Shown: positions 1 through 9,265, numbered from the stretch's first letter. The stretch is 45,113 nucleotides of DNA from Chelonobacter oris (GCF_000772535.1 NZ_JSUM01000017.1:1-45113), one strand, 5' to 3'. The notes: generated from the sequence alone by a model not told the origin. Numbers and translations: made by a program.

Positions 1-41
1 AATGGATTAACACTGAAGTCTATGCCGATAAATTTAAGTAA
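1..41 (+). CDS. C-terminal end of an unidentified protein (partial)
   Basis: Only the last codons are inside the window. Reading from base 3 gives WINTEVYADKFK followed by TAA at 39-41. The following strong hairpin terminator supports a real gene end. The same tail with one base change is found on the opposite strand at the right edge of the window, so the gene belongs to a duplicated pair. Too little is visible to assign a family; a periplasmic binding protein is possible but is only a guess. Confidence 0.6.
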   Translation, partial: WINTEVYADKFK

Positions 42-50
42 CATTTCCTC

Positions 51-89
51 AGAGATTAAGTCGCCGATGATGGCGGCTTAATCTCTTTT
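51..89 (+). terminator. Strong intrinsic terminator
   Basis: The arms 51-65 and 72-86 pair over 15 base pairs, with one G-T wobble and a 6-base loop. The 3' arm runs into a short T stretch. It starts 10 bases after the stop codon of the cut-off gene and should end that transcript. Confidence 0.85.
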
Positions 90-397
90 CATAATCAAAT
101 CTTTACCGTCACTGGCACCCTTTTCCGCCTGTTCGGTCGGATTAAGTCCCTGAGCCAGCCATTATAAAATTACTATATCACCTTGAACAAAGAATAAAAA
201 TTTCATATTTTTATTCTGTATACTTTTCTGGATGAGAAAATGAATGCCAAAGAACTATAAAATATTCTCTATATTATTAAATGAAATATGTAATTAAAAC
301 AATTAATTAATGATTGATTTTTGAGGGTATATTGAATTAGGGAAAATTTTTCTAAATATTTTGAGAAGAAAATACAACATTGTACCTATTAAATAGA

Positions 398-413
398 TAT
401 GATCCATGTCACA
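398..413. promoter_or_regulatory. CRP-like binding site upstream of TRAP operon 1
   Basis: TATGA-N6-TCACA differs by one base from the CRP consensus TGTGA-N6-TCACA. Its centre lies about 70 bases upstream of the start point predicted from the -10 element at 463-468, a usual position for class I activation. This suggests catabolite control of the transporter. Inference from sequence only. Confidence 0.5.
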
Positions 414-440
414 TTTTTAAAAATTAAATTTCAAAATTTA

Positions 441-468
441 TTGATATGAAATTATTTTTTTGTATATT
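441..468 (+). promoter_or_regulatory. Sigma70-type promoter of TRAP operon 1
   Basis: TTGATA at 441-446 and TATATT at 463-468 are separated by 16 bases. The predicted start near 475 gives a leader of about 45 bases to the preferred ATG at 520. Confidence 0.55.
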
Positions 469-519
469 GGCTATTGAGTCAGTATGCTTAATACACAAAG
501 TTTGACAAGGAGAAGCCTT

Positions 520-1488
520 ATGTCACTTTTTATAAAAGTAGCAACAATAACCACTTCTGTTTTTTTATCGTGTAATATTTTTGCGGCAACAACTTTAAAA
601 CTAGCTCATGATTTAGATAGAAATCACTCAGTAAGTAAAGCTTTTAATTACTTCGCAAAAGAAGTTGAAAATCTTTCTAATGGAGATATTAAGGTTCGAA
701 TTTATGGAAATGGCCAAATGGGTAATGCCAGAGAAACAATGGAATTACTACTGGCTGGAGGTTTAGACTTAACAAAAGGTTCTAGCAATTTGGAAGCTTT
801 TGATGATATTTATTCTATATTTAGCCTACCATATCTATTCCGTGATAAGGCTCATCATGATGCTGTTGTTTATGGGGATATTGGTCGAAAAATTATGGAA
901 TCAAGTAAAAGTGGAGGCTTTTTTGCATTATCTGCATATGACACAGGTACAAGAAGTTTTTACACAAATAAACCAATTCATAAACCGGAAGACTTGAAAG
1001 GATTGAAAATAAGAGTACAACCATCTCCTACCAGTATAAAAATGGTTGAGCTAATGGGCGGATCTCCTACACCAGTTGCTTTTAATGAAATTTATACGGC
1101 ATTACAGCAGGGTATTATAGATGGAGCGGAAAATAATATTCCTACTTGGGTCAATACTCGACACATTGAACTAACAAAAACTTATTCAGAAAATGAGCAT
1201 ACATCAGTTCCTGATTTTTTAGTAATATCCACTAAAACCTGGAATAAATTAACAGCAGAGCAACAAGCTATCGTTCTAAATTCTGCGAGGAATTCAGAGC
1301 AATGGCATTCAAAAGTTTGGTCGGAGGAAATGAGTTCAGCAAGAGAGCAAGCTTCTTCTTTAGGAGGAGTTATAGTTGCATCAGATAAATCTGAATTTAG
1401 AAAAGTTGTACAGCCAATCTATGATGAATATAGAAAAAATTCTAAATATTCTGATCTATTGGATGAGATTGAAAATATTTCACCTTAA
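520..1488 (+). CDS. TRAP transporter substrate-binding protein (DctP family), orphan system
   Basis: Periplasmic solute receptor of a tripartite ATP-independent (TRAP) transporter, 322 residues. The frame is open from ATG 484, but ATG 520 is preferred: AAGGAG at 507-512 sits 7 bases ahead of it and the protein then begins with a clean signal peptide (residues 1-22, hydrophobic core, cleavage near FA-ATT). The family's carboxylate-binding arginine is visible at about residue 165 in KIRVQPSP, followed by the GAENN motif. It is roughly 45 percent identical by eye to the TRAP receptor at 32637, so a sugar acid or dicarboxylate is the likely ligand. First gene of an operon with the Q and M subunits. 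It is A+T-rich, has no DNA uptake signal and no catabolic gene beside it, so the substrate is unknown. Confidence 0.9.
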   Translation: MSLFIKVATITTSVFLSCNIFAATTLKLAHDLDRNHSVSKAFNYFAKEVENLSNGDIKVRIYGNGQMGNARETMELLLAGGLDLTKGSSNLEAFDDIYSIFSLPYLFRDKAHHDAVVYGDIGRKIMESSKSGGFFALSAYDTGTRSFYTNKPIHKPEDLKGLKIRVQPSPTSIKMVELMGGSPTPVAFNEIYTALQQGIIDGAENNIPTWVNTRHIELTKTYSENEHTSVPDFLVISTKTWNKLTAEQQAIVLNSARNSEQWHSKVWSEEMSSAREQASSLGGVIVASDKSEFRKVVQPIYDEYRKNSKYSDLLDEIENISP

Positions 1489-1503
1489 GAATTAGGGGGA
1501 GTT

Positions 1504-1968
1504 ATGTTGAATTTTATAAATAAGCTAATATCTAATATTCTAATCTTAATGATGATTTTATTAACATTTTGTGTTATATGGCAAGTTATTAGCCGTTATA
1601 TTCTGAGCGCCCCCAGTACAATTACTGAAGAATTGTCTAGATTCTTAATGATATGGATATGTTTATTAGGTGCTAGTTATGCAGTTGGGCAAAAACGCCA
1701 TTTATCAATAGATCTTTTAAATTCTTTTATTTCAGATATAAATCAGTCCAGGCTACAGTTTATTATAAATATTATTATATTAATTTTTTCTTTACTATTG
1801 ACTTGGGGTGGTATTTTTCTTGTAAGAAATGTTTTACTTAGTGAGCAAGTTTCTCCTGCATTAAGAATACCCATGGGATATATTTATATTATACTACCAG
1901 CTAGTTCAATATTAATTGTTTATTACATAATTATAGATATATATAAGGGGTTTTTATATGGAAAATAG
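1504..1968 (+). CDS. TRAP transporter small permease subunit (DctQ family)
   Basis: Small membrane subunit of the TRAP transporter, 154 residues with four hydrophobic segments (roughly residues 8-30, 45-65, 83-107 and 125-147). The motif QVISRYILSAPSTITEELSR is typical of DctQ proteins. A strong ribosome site (AGGGGGA) precedes ATG 1504, 15 bases after the receptor gene ends. The 3' end overlaps the M gene by 11 bases, which points to translational coupling. Q and M are separate genes here, not fused as in the sialic acid system SiaQM. Confidence 0.88.
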   Translation: MLNFINKLISNILILMMILLTFCVIWQVISRYILSAPSTITEELSRFLMIWICLLGASYAVGQKRHLSIDLLNSFISDINQSRLQFIINIIILIFSLLLTWGGIFLVRNVLLSEQVSPALRIPMGYIYIILPASSILIVYYIIIDIYKGFLYGK

Positions 1969-3262
1969 TATAGCAATAATTTTATTCTTAAGCTTTTTCA
2001 TATTGGTATTTATTGGAACCCCAATTTCTTTTTCTATTGGAATTGCTACAGTTTTATCAATGATAATCATGTTTCCATTCGAAACTGCTATTTCTATAGT
2101 ATCGCAAAGATTGGCTACAGGTATTGATAGCTTTGCTTTATTGGCAATACCATTTTTTATTTTAGCTGGAAACATTATGAATCAAGGTGGTATTGCCATT
2201 CGGTTAATTAACCTTGCAAGATTAATAATAGGAAGATTACCTGGAGCATTATTTCATGTCAATATTCTAGCAAATATGATGTTTGGTTCAATATCAGGTT
2301 CTGCAACAGCATCAGCTGCAGCAGTAGGAGGAACCTTAGCTCCCATTCAGAAAAAAGAAGGATATGATGAAAGATTATCTGCTGCTGTAAATATCTCATC
2401 TTGTATAACAGGACTATTAATTCCTCCCTCTAATGTTCTAATCGTATATTCTCTTGTTGCTGGCGGAGTATCTGTTGGTGCCCTATTTGTTGCTGGGTAT
2501 ATACCAGGTATTTTGATGGGATTGTCTTTAATGTTAGTTGTGGGAATATGTTTTAAAAACGAACAGTATACTATAATAAAAGATAAAATAACCCTCAAGA
2601 AATCCATATTGATATTTTGGCAGGCAATACCTAGTTTAATGTTAATAATTCTTGTCGTTGGAGGAATAGTTGGTGGGATTTTTACTGCGACTGAAGCATC
2701 TGCAATAGCTGTTTTATATACATTTATACTATCTGTAATAATATATAGAACTATATCTATTAAAGAGTTACCTAATTTAATTCTAGAATCTGTCATAATG
2801 ACAAGTGTAATTCTATTGTTAATAGGTTTTTCAGTCGGGATGTCTTGGGCCATGACCAATGCAGATATTCCTTTTATGATAAGTGAATTTTTATTGAATA
2901 TATCTGAAAACCCCATCATCATATTATTAATTATAAACATAATATTATTAATAGTGGGAGTCTTTATGGATATGACGCCTGCTGTTCTTATTTTTGCACC
3001 TATTTTTTTACCTATCATACAAGATTTAGGAATTAATACAATTCATTTTGGGATAATTATGACAGCAAATCTTTGTGTTGGACTATGTACTCCACCAGTC
3101 GGCACAGCTCTTTTTGTTGGATGCTCTGTAGGTAAAGTAAAAGTACAAGATATTATTAAACCATTAATACCATTTTATTCAGCATTATTCTTAATGATAA
3201 TGTTAATAACATATTTTCCGTCAATATCTTTAGCTCTTCCTAAAATTATAGGTTTGATTTAG
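1958..3262 (+). CDS. TRAP transporter large permease subunit (DctM family)
   Basis: Sodium-coupled translocation subunit of the TRAP transporter, 434 residues, strongly hydrophobic with about a dozen membrane segments. Typical DctM stretches are visible: GTPISFSIGIA near the N-terminus, FGSISGSATASAAAVGGTL at about residues 110-128, and FMDMTPAVLIFAPIFLPI in the C-terminal half. Its start ATG overlaps the Q gene and has AAGGGG upstream. It is closely similar along its length to the M subunit at 30581-31882. It completes the operon. The base composition is very A+T-rich compared with the neighbouring clpB, which suggests acquisition by transfer. Confidence 0.9.
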   Translation: MENSIAIILFLSFFILVFIGTPISFSIGIATVLSMIIMFPFETAISIVSQRLATGIDSFALLAIPFFILAGNIMNQGGIAIRLINLARLIIGRLPGALFHVNILANMMFGSISGSATASAAAVGGTLAPIQKKEGYDERLSAAVNISSCITGLLIPPSNVLIVYSLVAGGVSVGALFVAGYIPGILMGLSLMLVVGICFKNEQYTIIKDKITLKKSILIFWQAIPSLMLIILVVGGIVGGIFTATEASAIAVLYTFILSVIIYRTISIKELPNLILESVIMTSVILLLIGFSVGMSWAMTNADIPFMISEFLLNISENPIIILLIINIILLIVGVFMDMTPAVLIFAPIFLPIIQDLGINTIHFGIIMTANLCVGLCTPPVGTALFVGCSVGKVKVQDIIKPLIPFYSALFLMIMLITYFPSISLALPKIIGLI

Positions 3263-3280
3263 GAGATTATTTAGATAACA

Positions 3281-3304
3281 TCATAACTTTTATAATAGTT
3301 ATGA
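3281..3304. terminator. Weak A+T-rich hairpin after TRAP operon 1
   Basis: TCATAACT at 3281-3288 pairs with AGTTATGA at 3297-3304 across an 8-base loop, 18 bases after the M stop codon. There is no T-run behind it, so it could be a weak terminator or an RNA-end-protecting stem. Confidence 0.3.
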
Positions 3305-3431
3305 AACTAACTGAATGTTTTATACTGTAAAGGTATAGAATAGAGTACTAGAATAAATTTCATATTTCTGCCATTTTGAAAAATAGAACATGATTATGTA
3401 TTATATTATCCTAGAAATTAGCTAAGAATAA

Positions 3432-3470
3432 AGGATTGGATGCAATATTATATTCAATCCAATCCTGTTT
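3432..3470. terminator. Hairpin between convergent dctM and clpB
   Basis: AGGATTGGAT (3432-3441) and ATCCAATCCT (3457-3466) form a perfect 10-base-pair stem with a 15-base loop, followed by GTTT. It lies between the convergent TRAP operon and clpB and may stop transcription from either side. Confidence 0.5.
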
Positions 3471-3506
3471 AAACCATCCTTTTTTTTAAAACGGAATAGT
3501 TTTGGT

Positions 3507-6089
3507 TTAAATATTTCCTTGTGTCGCCACTACCCGATTATCTACAACATCAACGGTAACGGGTTTACCCGGTAATAATGCGCCGGACAAAATCTGTTGC
3601 GCCAACGGATTTTCGATTTCCTGCTGAATCGCGCGTTTCAGCGGACGAGCGCCGTAAATCGGGTCGTAACCGACATTGCCGATGAAATCCAATGCCGCTT
3701 GGCTGAATTGGATTTGATAACCGTGAGCTTCCATCCGTTTGCTCAGACGATTCAACTGAATTGAGGCAATTGCTTCAATATTGGTTTTGTCCAGCGGGTG
3801 GAATACCACCGTTTCGTCAATGCGGTTGATAAATTCCGGGCGGAAGTGCCTGCTCACTACCGACATCACCAGCTCTTTAATTGAGCCGTAGTCCAAATCC
3901 TGCGCATTGTCCTGAATCAAATCGGAGCCCAGATTCGAGGTCATGATCACTACCGTATTACGGAAATCCACCGTTCTTCCCTGTCCGTCGGTCAAGCGGC
4001 CGTCATCCAATACCTGCAATAAGATATTGAATACATCGTGGTGTGCTTTTTCCACTTCGTCCAACAGAATTACCGAGTATGGACGGCGGCGCACCGCCTC
4101 GGTCAGATAACCGCCTTCTTCATAGCCGACATAGCCCGGAGGTGCGCCGACCAGACGGGAAACGGAATGTTTTTCCATAAATTCCGACATATCGATCCGT
4201 ACCATTGCATCTTCGCTGTCAAACATAAAATTCGCCAGTGTTTTGCACAGTTCGGTTTTACCGACACCGGTCGGACCGAGGAACAGGAACGAACCGATCG
4301 GGCGATTCGGGTCGGCAAGTCCGGCACGGCTGCGACGGATTGCATTGGCAACGGCCTCCACCGCCTCGCTTTGACCGATAACCCGTTTATGCAACTCCTG
4401 CTCCATCCGCAATAATTTTTCTTTTTCGCCTTCCATCATGCGTGAAACCGGAATTCCGGTGGCGCGCGATAACACTTCGGCGATCTCTTCATCAGTGACT
4501 CGATAACGCAGCAGTGTCATTTCTTTGCCTTCGGAGGCTTCCGCCTGTTCCAGTTGTTTCTCCAACTGCGGAATCACGCCGTATTGCAGCTCCGACATTT
4601 TGGCGAAATCGCTGGCACGGCGCGCCTGTTCCATTTGCGTGCGCACATTATCCAGCTCGGCTTTGATATGCTGTGTGCCGGAGAGAGCCGCTTTTTCGCT
4701 TTTCCACACCTCTTCCAATTCGGAATAGTCACGCTCTTTTTCAGCCAGTTCGGTTTCCAGCATTTGCAAACGTTTACGGCTGGCATCGTCATCTTCTTTT
4801 TGCAGTGCCTGTTGTTCCAGTTTTAACTGGATAATCCGTCGTTCCAGCCGATCGAGCGGTTGCGGTTTAGAATCGATTTCCATACGGATACTGGACGCCG
4901 CTTCATCAATTAAATCAATCGCCTTATCCGGTAACTGACGATCGGAAATATAGCGGTGGGACAGTGTTGCGGCTGCGACAATCGCCGGATCGGTAATCTG
5001 TACATGATGGTGAATTTCATACCGCTCTTTCAATCCCCGCAAAATCGCAATCGTATCTTCTACGCTCGGCTCATCGACCAATACTTTTTGGAAACGGCGC
5101 TCAAGTGCGGCATCTTTTTCGATATATTGGCGATATTCGTCCAGTGTAGTGGCGCCGACACAATGTAGTTCACCGCGTGCCAACGCCGGTTTCAGCATAT
5201 TGCCGGCATCCATCGCACCGTCGCTTTTGCCGGCACCGACCATGGTGTGAATTTCATCGATAAACAGGATCACCCGACCTTCTTCTTTTGCCAGTTCGTT
5301 CAGCACGCCTTTTAACCGCTCTTCAAACTCGCCGCGGTATTTCGCACCGGCGATCAACGCCCCCATGTCTAACGATAACACTCGCTTGTTGCGCAAGCCT
5401 TCCGGTACTTCGCCGTTGACAATCCGCTGTGCCAAGCCTTCGACAATGGCGGTTTTGCCCACACCCGGTTCGCCGATCAGCACCGGATTGTTTTTAGTAC
5501 GCCGTTGTAATACTTGAATAGCACGCCGAATTTCTTCATCACGCCCGATAACCGGATCTAATTTGCCGCTTTCCGCTCTGGCGGTTAAATCAATGGTAAA
5601 TTTCTCCAATGCCTGACGGGATTCTTCTGCATTTTGATCATTCACTTGCTCTCCTCCTCGCATTTTTTGAATGGCGGTCTCAATGGTTTCGGCTTTCAGC
5701 CCGCTTTGACGCAAACTGTTGCCGAGCGCGCCCTTATCCTCCAATGCCGCCAAGATAAACAATTCGGACGAAATAAATTTATCCTGCCGTTTTTGTGCCA
5801 ATTGATCGCAACGGTTCAGCAAACGCACCAGACTTTGTGAAATCTGTACATCGCCGCTGTTACCTTCCACTTTTGCCAAGCGGTCAATGTCGCTGTTGAT
5901 CTGTTGTTTTAACCCGGCAACATTGATACCGCAGCCGATCAACAGCGGTTGAATAGAACCGCCTTGCTGATTAAGCAAGGCCAGCATCAAATGCAGCGGA
6001 TCGATATACTGCTGTTCTTTGCCCAATGCAAGCGATTGCGCATCGGCAAGCGCTTGTTGAAATTTGGTGGTAAACTTTTCGATATTCAT
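3507..6089 (-). CDS. clpB: ATP-dependent chaperone ClpB
   Basis: Cytoplasmic hexameric AAA+ disaggregase that works with DnaK/DnaJ/GrpE to pull apart heat-aggregated proteins. The 860-residue length matches E. coli ClpB (857). Visible in order are the N-terminal Clp repeat domain (residues 1-145), the first nucleotide-binding domain with Walker A GEPGVGKT at 206-213 and Walker B ILFIDE, the coiled-coil M domain (about 405-525), and the second nucleotide-binding domain with GPTGVGKT at about 608 and the arginine-rich C-domain. The M domain separates it from ClpA and ClpC. A heat-shock-type promoter lies 40-65 bases upstream. GGAGG precedes the ATG. No uptake signal occurs within the gene. Confidence 0.98.
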   Translation of the reverse strand: MNIEKFTTKFQQALADAQSLALGKEQQYIDPLHLMLALLNQQGGSIQPLLIGCGINVAGLKQQINSDIDRLAKVEGNSGDVQISQSLVRLLNRCDQLAQKRQDKFISSELFILAALEDKGALGNSLRQSGLKAETIETAIQKMRGGEQVNDQNAEESRQALEKFTIDLTARAESGKLDPVIGRDEEIRRAIQVLQRRTKNNPVLIGEPGVGKTAIVEGLAQRIVNGEVPEGLRNKRVLSLDMGALIAGAKYRGEFEERLKGVLNELAKEEGRVILFIDEIHTMVGAGKSDGAMDAGNMLKPALARGELHCVGATTLDEYRQYIEKDAALERRFQKVLVDEPSVEDTIAILRGLKERYEIHHHVQITDPAIVAAATLSHRYISDRQLPDKAIDLIDEAASSIRMEIDSKPQPLDRLERRIIQLKLEQQALQKEDDDASRKRLQMLETELAEKERDYSELEEVWKSEKAALSGTQHIKAELDNVRTQMEQARRASDFAKMSELQYGVIPQLEKQLEQAEASEGKEMTLLRYRVTDEEIAEVLSRATGIPVSRMMEGEKEKLLRMEQELHKRVIGQSEAVEAVANAIRRSRAGLADPNRPIGSFLFLGPTGVGKTELCKTLANFMFDSEDAMVRIDMSEFMEKHSVSRLVGAPPGYVGYEEGGYLTEAVRRRPYSVILLDEVEKAHHDVFNILLQVLDDGRLTDGQGRTVDFRNTVVIMTSNLGSDLIQDNAQDLDYGSIKELVMSVVSRHFRPEFINRIDETVVFHPLDKTNIEAIASIQLNRLSKRMEAHGYQIQFSQAALDFIGNVGYDPIYGARPLKRAIQQEIENPLAQQILSGALLPGKPVTVDVVDNRVVATQGNI

Positions 6090-6127
6090 AAAAAATCCTC
6101 CTGACGATAGTTTCGTTCACGAGGATT

Positions 6128-6155
6128 AAATTAGGGCATTTTTCCAAAAGTCAAG
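6128..6155 (-). promoter_or_regulatory. Sigma32-type heat-shock promoter of clpB
   Basis: Read on the minus strand, CTTGAC (6155-6150) is followed after 13 bases by CCCTAATTT (6136-6128), close to the sigma32 pattern CTTGAAA-N11-16-CCCCATNT. The predicted leader is about 30 bases. A small A+T hairpin (6153-6170) overlaps the -35 and may end the upstream transcript. Confidence 0.7.
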
Positions 6156-6194
6156 TTTATTTTTAAACTTTTCTGTATTCCGTCTCTTTTCTGC

Positions 6195-7361
6195 TTAACG
6201 TTCTATTGCTTTCAGCCCCCGCAGTTGCGGCAATAATACAAACGCCGGCAATACCAGAATCGCCATCAGATAGAATGCTGCGGTCGGCTCGATACGGTAA
6301 ATCGCTCCGGCAAACAGCATAAACAGGGCGACACTCAGGCAATTGCAAACGCCGTTGTACAATGCTTGCAATTTGGCAATGTAATCCGGCGGGCAGGAGG
6401 CGATGTAGCGGATAGTTACAAAATGGCAGAGCGCAAACGTGATGCCGTGTAGCGGCTGCAATAATAGGAATTGCCAAAAGTGATCCGCTACGCCCATTGC
6501 GCTCCAGCGAATTACGGCAATAACGCTAGTAAACATCAGCAAATGATACAACGTACTGTTTTTTAACAAACGTCCGGCAAAGAAAAACACCAACACTTCT
6601 GACGCCACGCTGATGCCCCACAGCCAGCCGCTCAATTCCACCCCAATTCCCAAATCCGCCCAATACAGAACGCCGTAGGCATAATAAGCGGCATGACTGC
6701 CTTGCAGTAATGCAAGTACGGTCAACAGCACAACAATCTGCTTGTTCGCCAACAGGGTTTTATAGCTGACCGCACTTGGCGGCAACGACGAGCGATTGTC
6801 CGTATTGCTCGGATAGACTGTCGGCGACAACGTTTGCATGACGACATAAGCAACCAGTAACGCCGCTAACAGCCAAACCATACTGCGATCGCTGAAAATC
6901 CCCAAAATATAACCGCCAAGCAGATTAGCGCCGATAAACGCCAGCGAACCGGTAAGTCGGGCTTTGCCGTAATCCAGCCCGACTTGTCGCTGCCAGTTGC
7001 TTGCTAAGGCATCGGTCAACGGCATACCGGCGCCGAACACCGCATTAAACAGCCAGATCAGCACGATCGCCAGCCAAGCGATTTCCGCACTGGCGGTAAT
7101 GGCTAAGATCAAGCCCAGACTGAGCCAGCCGATAAGTCGCAGCATAACAATCAGTGCCGAAGGCTGTTTGACCCATTGCGAAAACAACATACTGCCGATG
7201 AAGCGAAACAAAAATGAAAATGCCATCACAACGCCGATGGTTTCATCGGAATAGTGATACGCCTTTAACCACACCGGCAAATAAGGCAAAAAAACGCCAT
7301 AAGCGGCAAAATAGCCGACAAAACTGGCAATTAACCAAACAAAAGGAGAGAGTTTGATCAT
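6195..7361 (-). CDS. hcaT: HcaT-like MFS transporter
   Basis: Inner-membrane major facilitator of 388 residues with 12 predicted helices. Length, the N-terminal SPFVWLIASFVGYFAAYGVF stretch, and GMPLTDALASNW followed by YGKARLTGSLAFI place it with the E. coli 3-phenylpropionate transporter HcaT/MFS_1-like family, which has many relatives of unknown substrate. Its ATG overlaps the stop of proC by one base (TGATG), so the two genes form one transcript with coupled translation. No phenylpropionate genes lie nearby, so the real substrate is unclear; the symbol indicates family similarity only. Confidence 0.75.
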   Translation of the reverse strand: MIKLSPFVWLIASFVGYFAAYGVFLPYLPVWLKAYHYSDETIGVVMAFSFLFRFIGSMLFSQWVKQPSALIVMLRLIGWLSLGLILAITASAEIAWLAIVLIWLFNAVFGAGMPLTDALASNWQRQVGLDYGKARLTGSLAFIGANLLGGYILGIFSDRSMVWLLAALLVAYVVMQTLSPTVYPSNTDNRSSLPPSAVSYKTLLANKQIVVLLTVLALLQGSHAAYYAYGVLYWADLGIGVELSGWLWGISVASEVLVFFFAGRLLKNSTLYHLLMFTSVIAVIRWSAMGVADHFWQFLLLQPLHGITFALCHFVTIRYIASCPPDYIAKLQALYNGVCNCLSVALFMLFAGAIYRIEPTAAFYLMAILVLPAFVLLPQLRGLKAIER

Positions 7362-8176
7362 CAGAATAAGGTTTCCATTTCTTGTGCTCGGGCTACCGCC
7401 GCCTGCATTGCTTTGGCGATAATTTCATTGAGGTTGTGTTGCTGAAAAACGTCAATCGCCGCCGCCGTAGTGCCGCCTTTAGAGGTCACCTGTTCGCGCA
7501 GTGTCGATAAATCCGTTTGCGGATTATCAATTACCATTTTTGCCGCCCCCGCCATTGCCTGTTGAATCAGCTCGCGTGCGGTGCGGCTGTCTAATCCCAT
7601 CTTGATGATTTGCTGCTGCATCGCTTCCAGAAACAGGAAAAAGTATGCCGGACTACTGCCCGAGGCGGCGATCACCGTGTTAATGTCGCTTTCCTGTTCC
7701 AGCCAACAGATCTGCCCCACCGCCTGCATTAAGTCAGCGGCAAAAGAGCGGTCTGCCTGACCGCAGGCGGCATTGGCAAACAGCCCCGCCATACCGGCGG
7801 AGAGTAATGACGGCGTGTTCGGCATCACCCGAATCACCGCCACCGCACTTGGCAATAACTGTGTCAGGCGCTGCACGGAAATACCGGCGGCAATCGACAG
7901 CAACAATTTCCGGCTGAAATCCAGATCGGCAATATCGGCGCAAGCGGTCGCCATCAACTGTGGCTTCACCGCCAACACCACCATCTCGGCGGATTCCGCC
8001 GCGGCCCGATTGTCATGTGTGGTGCGCACGCCCCATGCCGCCAACCGTTCCAGCTTGGCGGGGCTGGGATTGCTGGCAACAATATTCCCGGCCGGATAGC
8101 CGCTGTTGAGCAAGCCATGAATAATGGCCTGTGTCATATTGCCGGCGCCGATAAAGGCAATTAATTTGTGTTGCAT
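7361..8176 (-). CDS. proC: Pyrroline-5-carboxylate reductase
   Basis: Last step of proline synthesis: NAD(P)H-dependent reduction of pyrroline-5-carboxylate. The protein has 271 residues starting at MQHKL. An upstream in-frame extension is rejected because AAAGGA lies just before this ATG and E. coli ProC is 269 residues. Visible are the Rossmann motif FIGAGNMTQAI at residues 7-17, VVLAVKPQ, VRVMPNTPSLL-like sequence, and the C-terminal signature with LREQVTSKGGTTAAAI. It is the first gene of the pair with the HcaT-like transporter and is divergent from rdgC, with a 75-base shared control region. Confidence 0.96.
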   Translation of the reverse strand: MQHKLIAFIGAGNMTQAIIHGLLNSGYPAGNIVASNPSPAKLERLAAWGVRTTHDNRAAAESAEMVVLAVKPQLMATACADIADLDFSRKLLLSIAAGISVQRLTQLLPSAVAVIRVMPNTPSLLSAGMAGLFANAACGQADRSFAADLMQAVGQICWLEQESDINTVIAASGSSPAYFFLFLEAMQQQIIKMGLDSRTARELIQQAMAGAAKMVIDNPQTDLSTLREQVTSKGGTTAAAIDVFQQHNLNEIIAKAMQAAVARAQEMETLF

Positions 8177-8251
8177 ATGCTTTTCCTTTGCAAATTCAGT
8201 TACAATGCGACTCATTCTACATCGATTCAGGAAAAGCAGGAACGCAGATTT

Positions 8252-9172
8252 ATGTATTGGTTTAAAAATAGTATGGCTTACCGCTTGAGTAAAAAACTGG
8301 ACTGGACAACACCGACGCTGGATGCCGCCTTGCCGAATCAGGCGTTTTTTCCGTGCGGCAGCCATGATCAGAGTAAGTTTGGTTGGGCAAAACCATTAAA
8401 AGACAGCGATCTGCTGTATTTTTGCGTCAATGGGCAGATTTTACTGCTGGCACAAAAAGAGGAAAAAATATTGCCGTCGCATGTAGTCAAACAGGCATTG
8501 GACGAGCGGATTGACGCTTTAGAAGAAAAAGAACGGCGTAAGTTGAGCAAAGTAGAGAAACAAACCCTGAAAGATGACGTGATCAATGAACTGTTGCCGC
8601 GCGCTTTCAGCAAAAAACAGCAAACCGCACTTTGGATCGACTCGGTCAACGATCTGATTTATCTGAACGCCGCTTCGGCGAAACGGGCGGAAGAGACTCT
8701 GGCATTGCTGCGCAAATCGCTCGGCTCGCTGCCGGTGGTGCCGTTGGCATTCGCCAATGATCCAAGTGCGGTGATGACCGACTGGATCGCCAACGACACC
8801 TTGCCGTCATGGCTGACCGCACTTGACGAAGCCGAGCTGATATCCACTACCGATGAAGCCGTGATCCGTTGCAAACAGCAAGCCTTGGACAGTGACGAAA
8901 TGCAAAACCATTTCGCTGCCGGCAAGCAGATCAGTAAACTGGCGCTGGAATGGGAAGCGCATCTGAGTTTTGTTTTTCAGCAGGACGGCAGCCTGAAACG
9001 CCTGAAATTCGCCGATAACGTGCGTGAGAAGAACGACGATATTTTGAAAGAAGATTATGCCCAACGTTTTGATGCCGATTTTATCCTGATGACCGGTATT
9101 TTGGCGCAATTGAGCGAGCGCCTGCTTGATGCGTTTGGCGGTGAGCAGTTGTCATTGGCGGAACAATTGTAA
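8252..9172 (+). CDS. rdgC: Recombination-associated protein RdgC
   Basis: Ring-shaped dimeric double-strand DNA-binding protein linked to the nucleoid, which modulates RecA-dependent recombination. 306 residues (E. coli 303). The start MYWFKNSMAYRL at 8252 is chosen over an earlier in-frame ATG because it matches the family N-terminus and has AGGA upstream. Other recognisable parts are FGWAKPL, DDVINELLPRAFSK and the C-terminal DADFILMTGILAQLSERLLDAFGGE. It contains three uptake signals. A 24-codon micro-gene follows three bases after its stop. Confidence 0.95.
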   Translation: MYWFKNSMAYRLSKKLDWTTPTLDAALPNQAFFPCGSHDQSKFGWAKPLKDSDLLYFCVNGQILLLAQKEEKILPSHVVKQALDERIDALEEKERRKLSKVEKQTLKDDVINELLPRAFSKKQQTALWIDSVNDLIYLNAASAKRAEETLALLRKSLGSLPVVPLAFANDPSAVMTDWIANDTLPSWLTALDEAELISTTDEAVIRCKQQALDSDEMQNHFAAGKQISKLALEWEAHLSFVFQQDGSLKRLKFADNVREKNDDILKEDYAQRFDADFILMTGILAQLSERLLDAFGGEQLSLAEQL

Positions 9173-9175
9173 CCG

Positions 9176-9250
9176 ATGGGTAAAAAAAGCAAGTGCTGTA
9201 AGAAATACAAGAAAAAGGGCAAATATTGCAAAGATTGCCCTTTGCGCTAA
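9176..9250 (+). CDS. 24-residue Cys/Lys-rich micro-protein
   Basis: ATG at 9176 opens a reading frame of 24 codons ending with TAA at 9250. About half of the residues are Lys or Arg, and there are four Cys arranged CC-N9-C-N2-C (CCKKYKKKGKYCKDCP). The start lies three bases after the rdgC stop and a terminator follows 15 bases downstream, so it sits neatly as the last gene of the rdgC transcript. There is no strong ribosome site, so reinitiation after rdgC is likely. The pattern suggests a metal-binding or nucleic-acid-binding mini-protein. I believe similar small proteins exist in other gamma-proteobacteria, but I cannot confirm this here. Confidence 0.6.
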   Translation: MGKKSKCCKKYKKKGKYCKDCPLR

Positions 9251-9265
9251 TTTTTGAATCTTATT

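Larger units (their letters stand above)
90..519. other. A+T-rich intergenic region ahead of the first TRAP operon
   Basis: About 430 bases without a convincing gene. The right part holds a CRP-like site and a sigma70-type promoter for the TRAP operon, listed separately. The left part is A+T-rich and I see no other organised signal, no UxuR-like palindrome and no DNA uptake signal. Confidence 0.6.

Noticed and set aside
2347-3018. Long open frame on the minus strand opposite TRAP M (223 codons)
   Set aside because: It mirrors the hydrophobic codon pattern of dctM, has no ribosome site and its protein does not resemble any family.
4038-4826. Several open frames on the plus strand opposite clpB
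   Set aside because: They are codon-bias shadows of a clearly conserved gene and lack start signals.
8177-8365. N-terminal extension of proC
   Set aside because: It runs through the divergent rdgC promoter region and start, and family length and ribosome site support the start at 8176.
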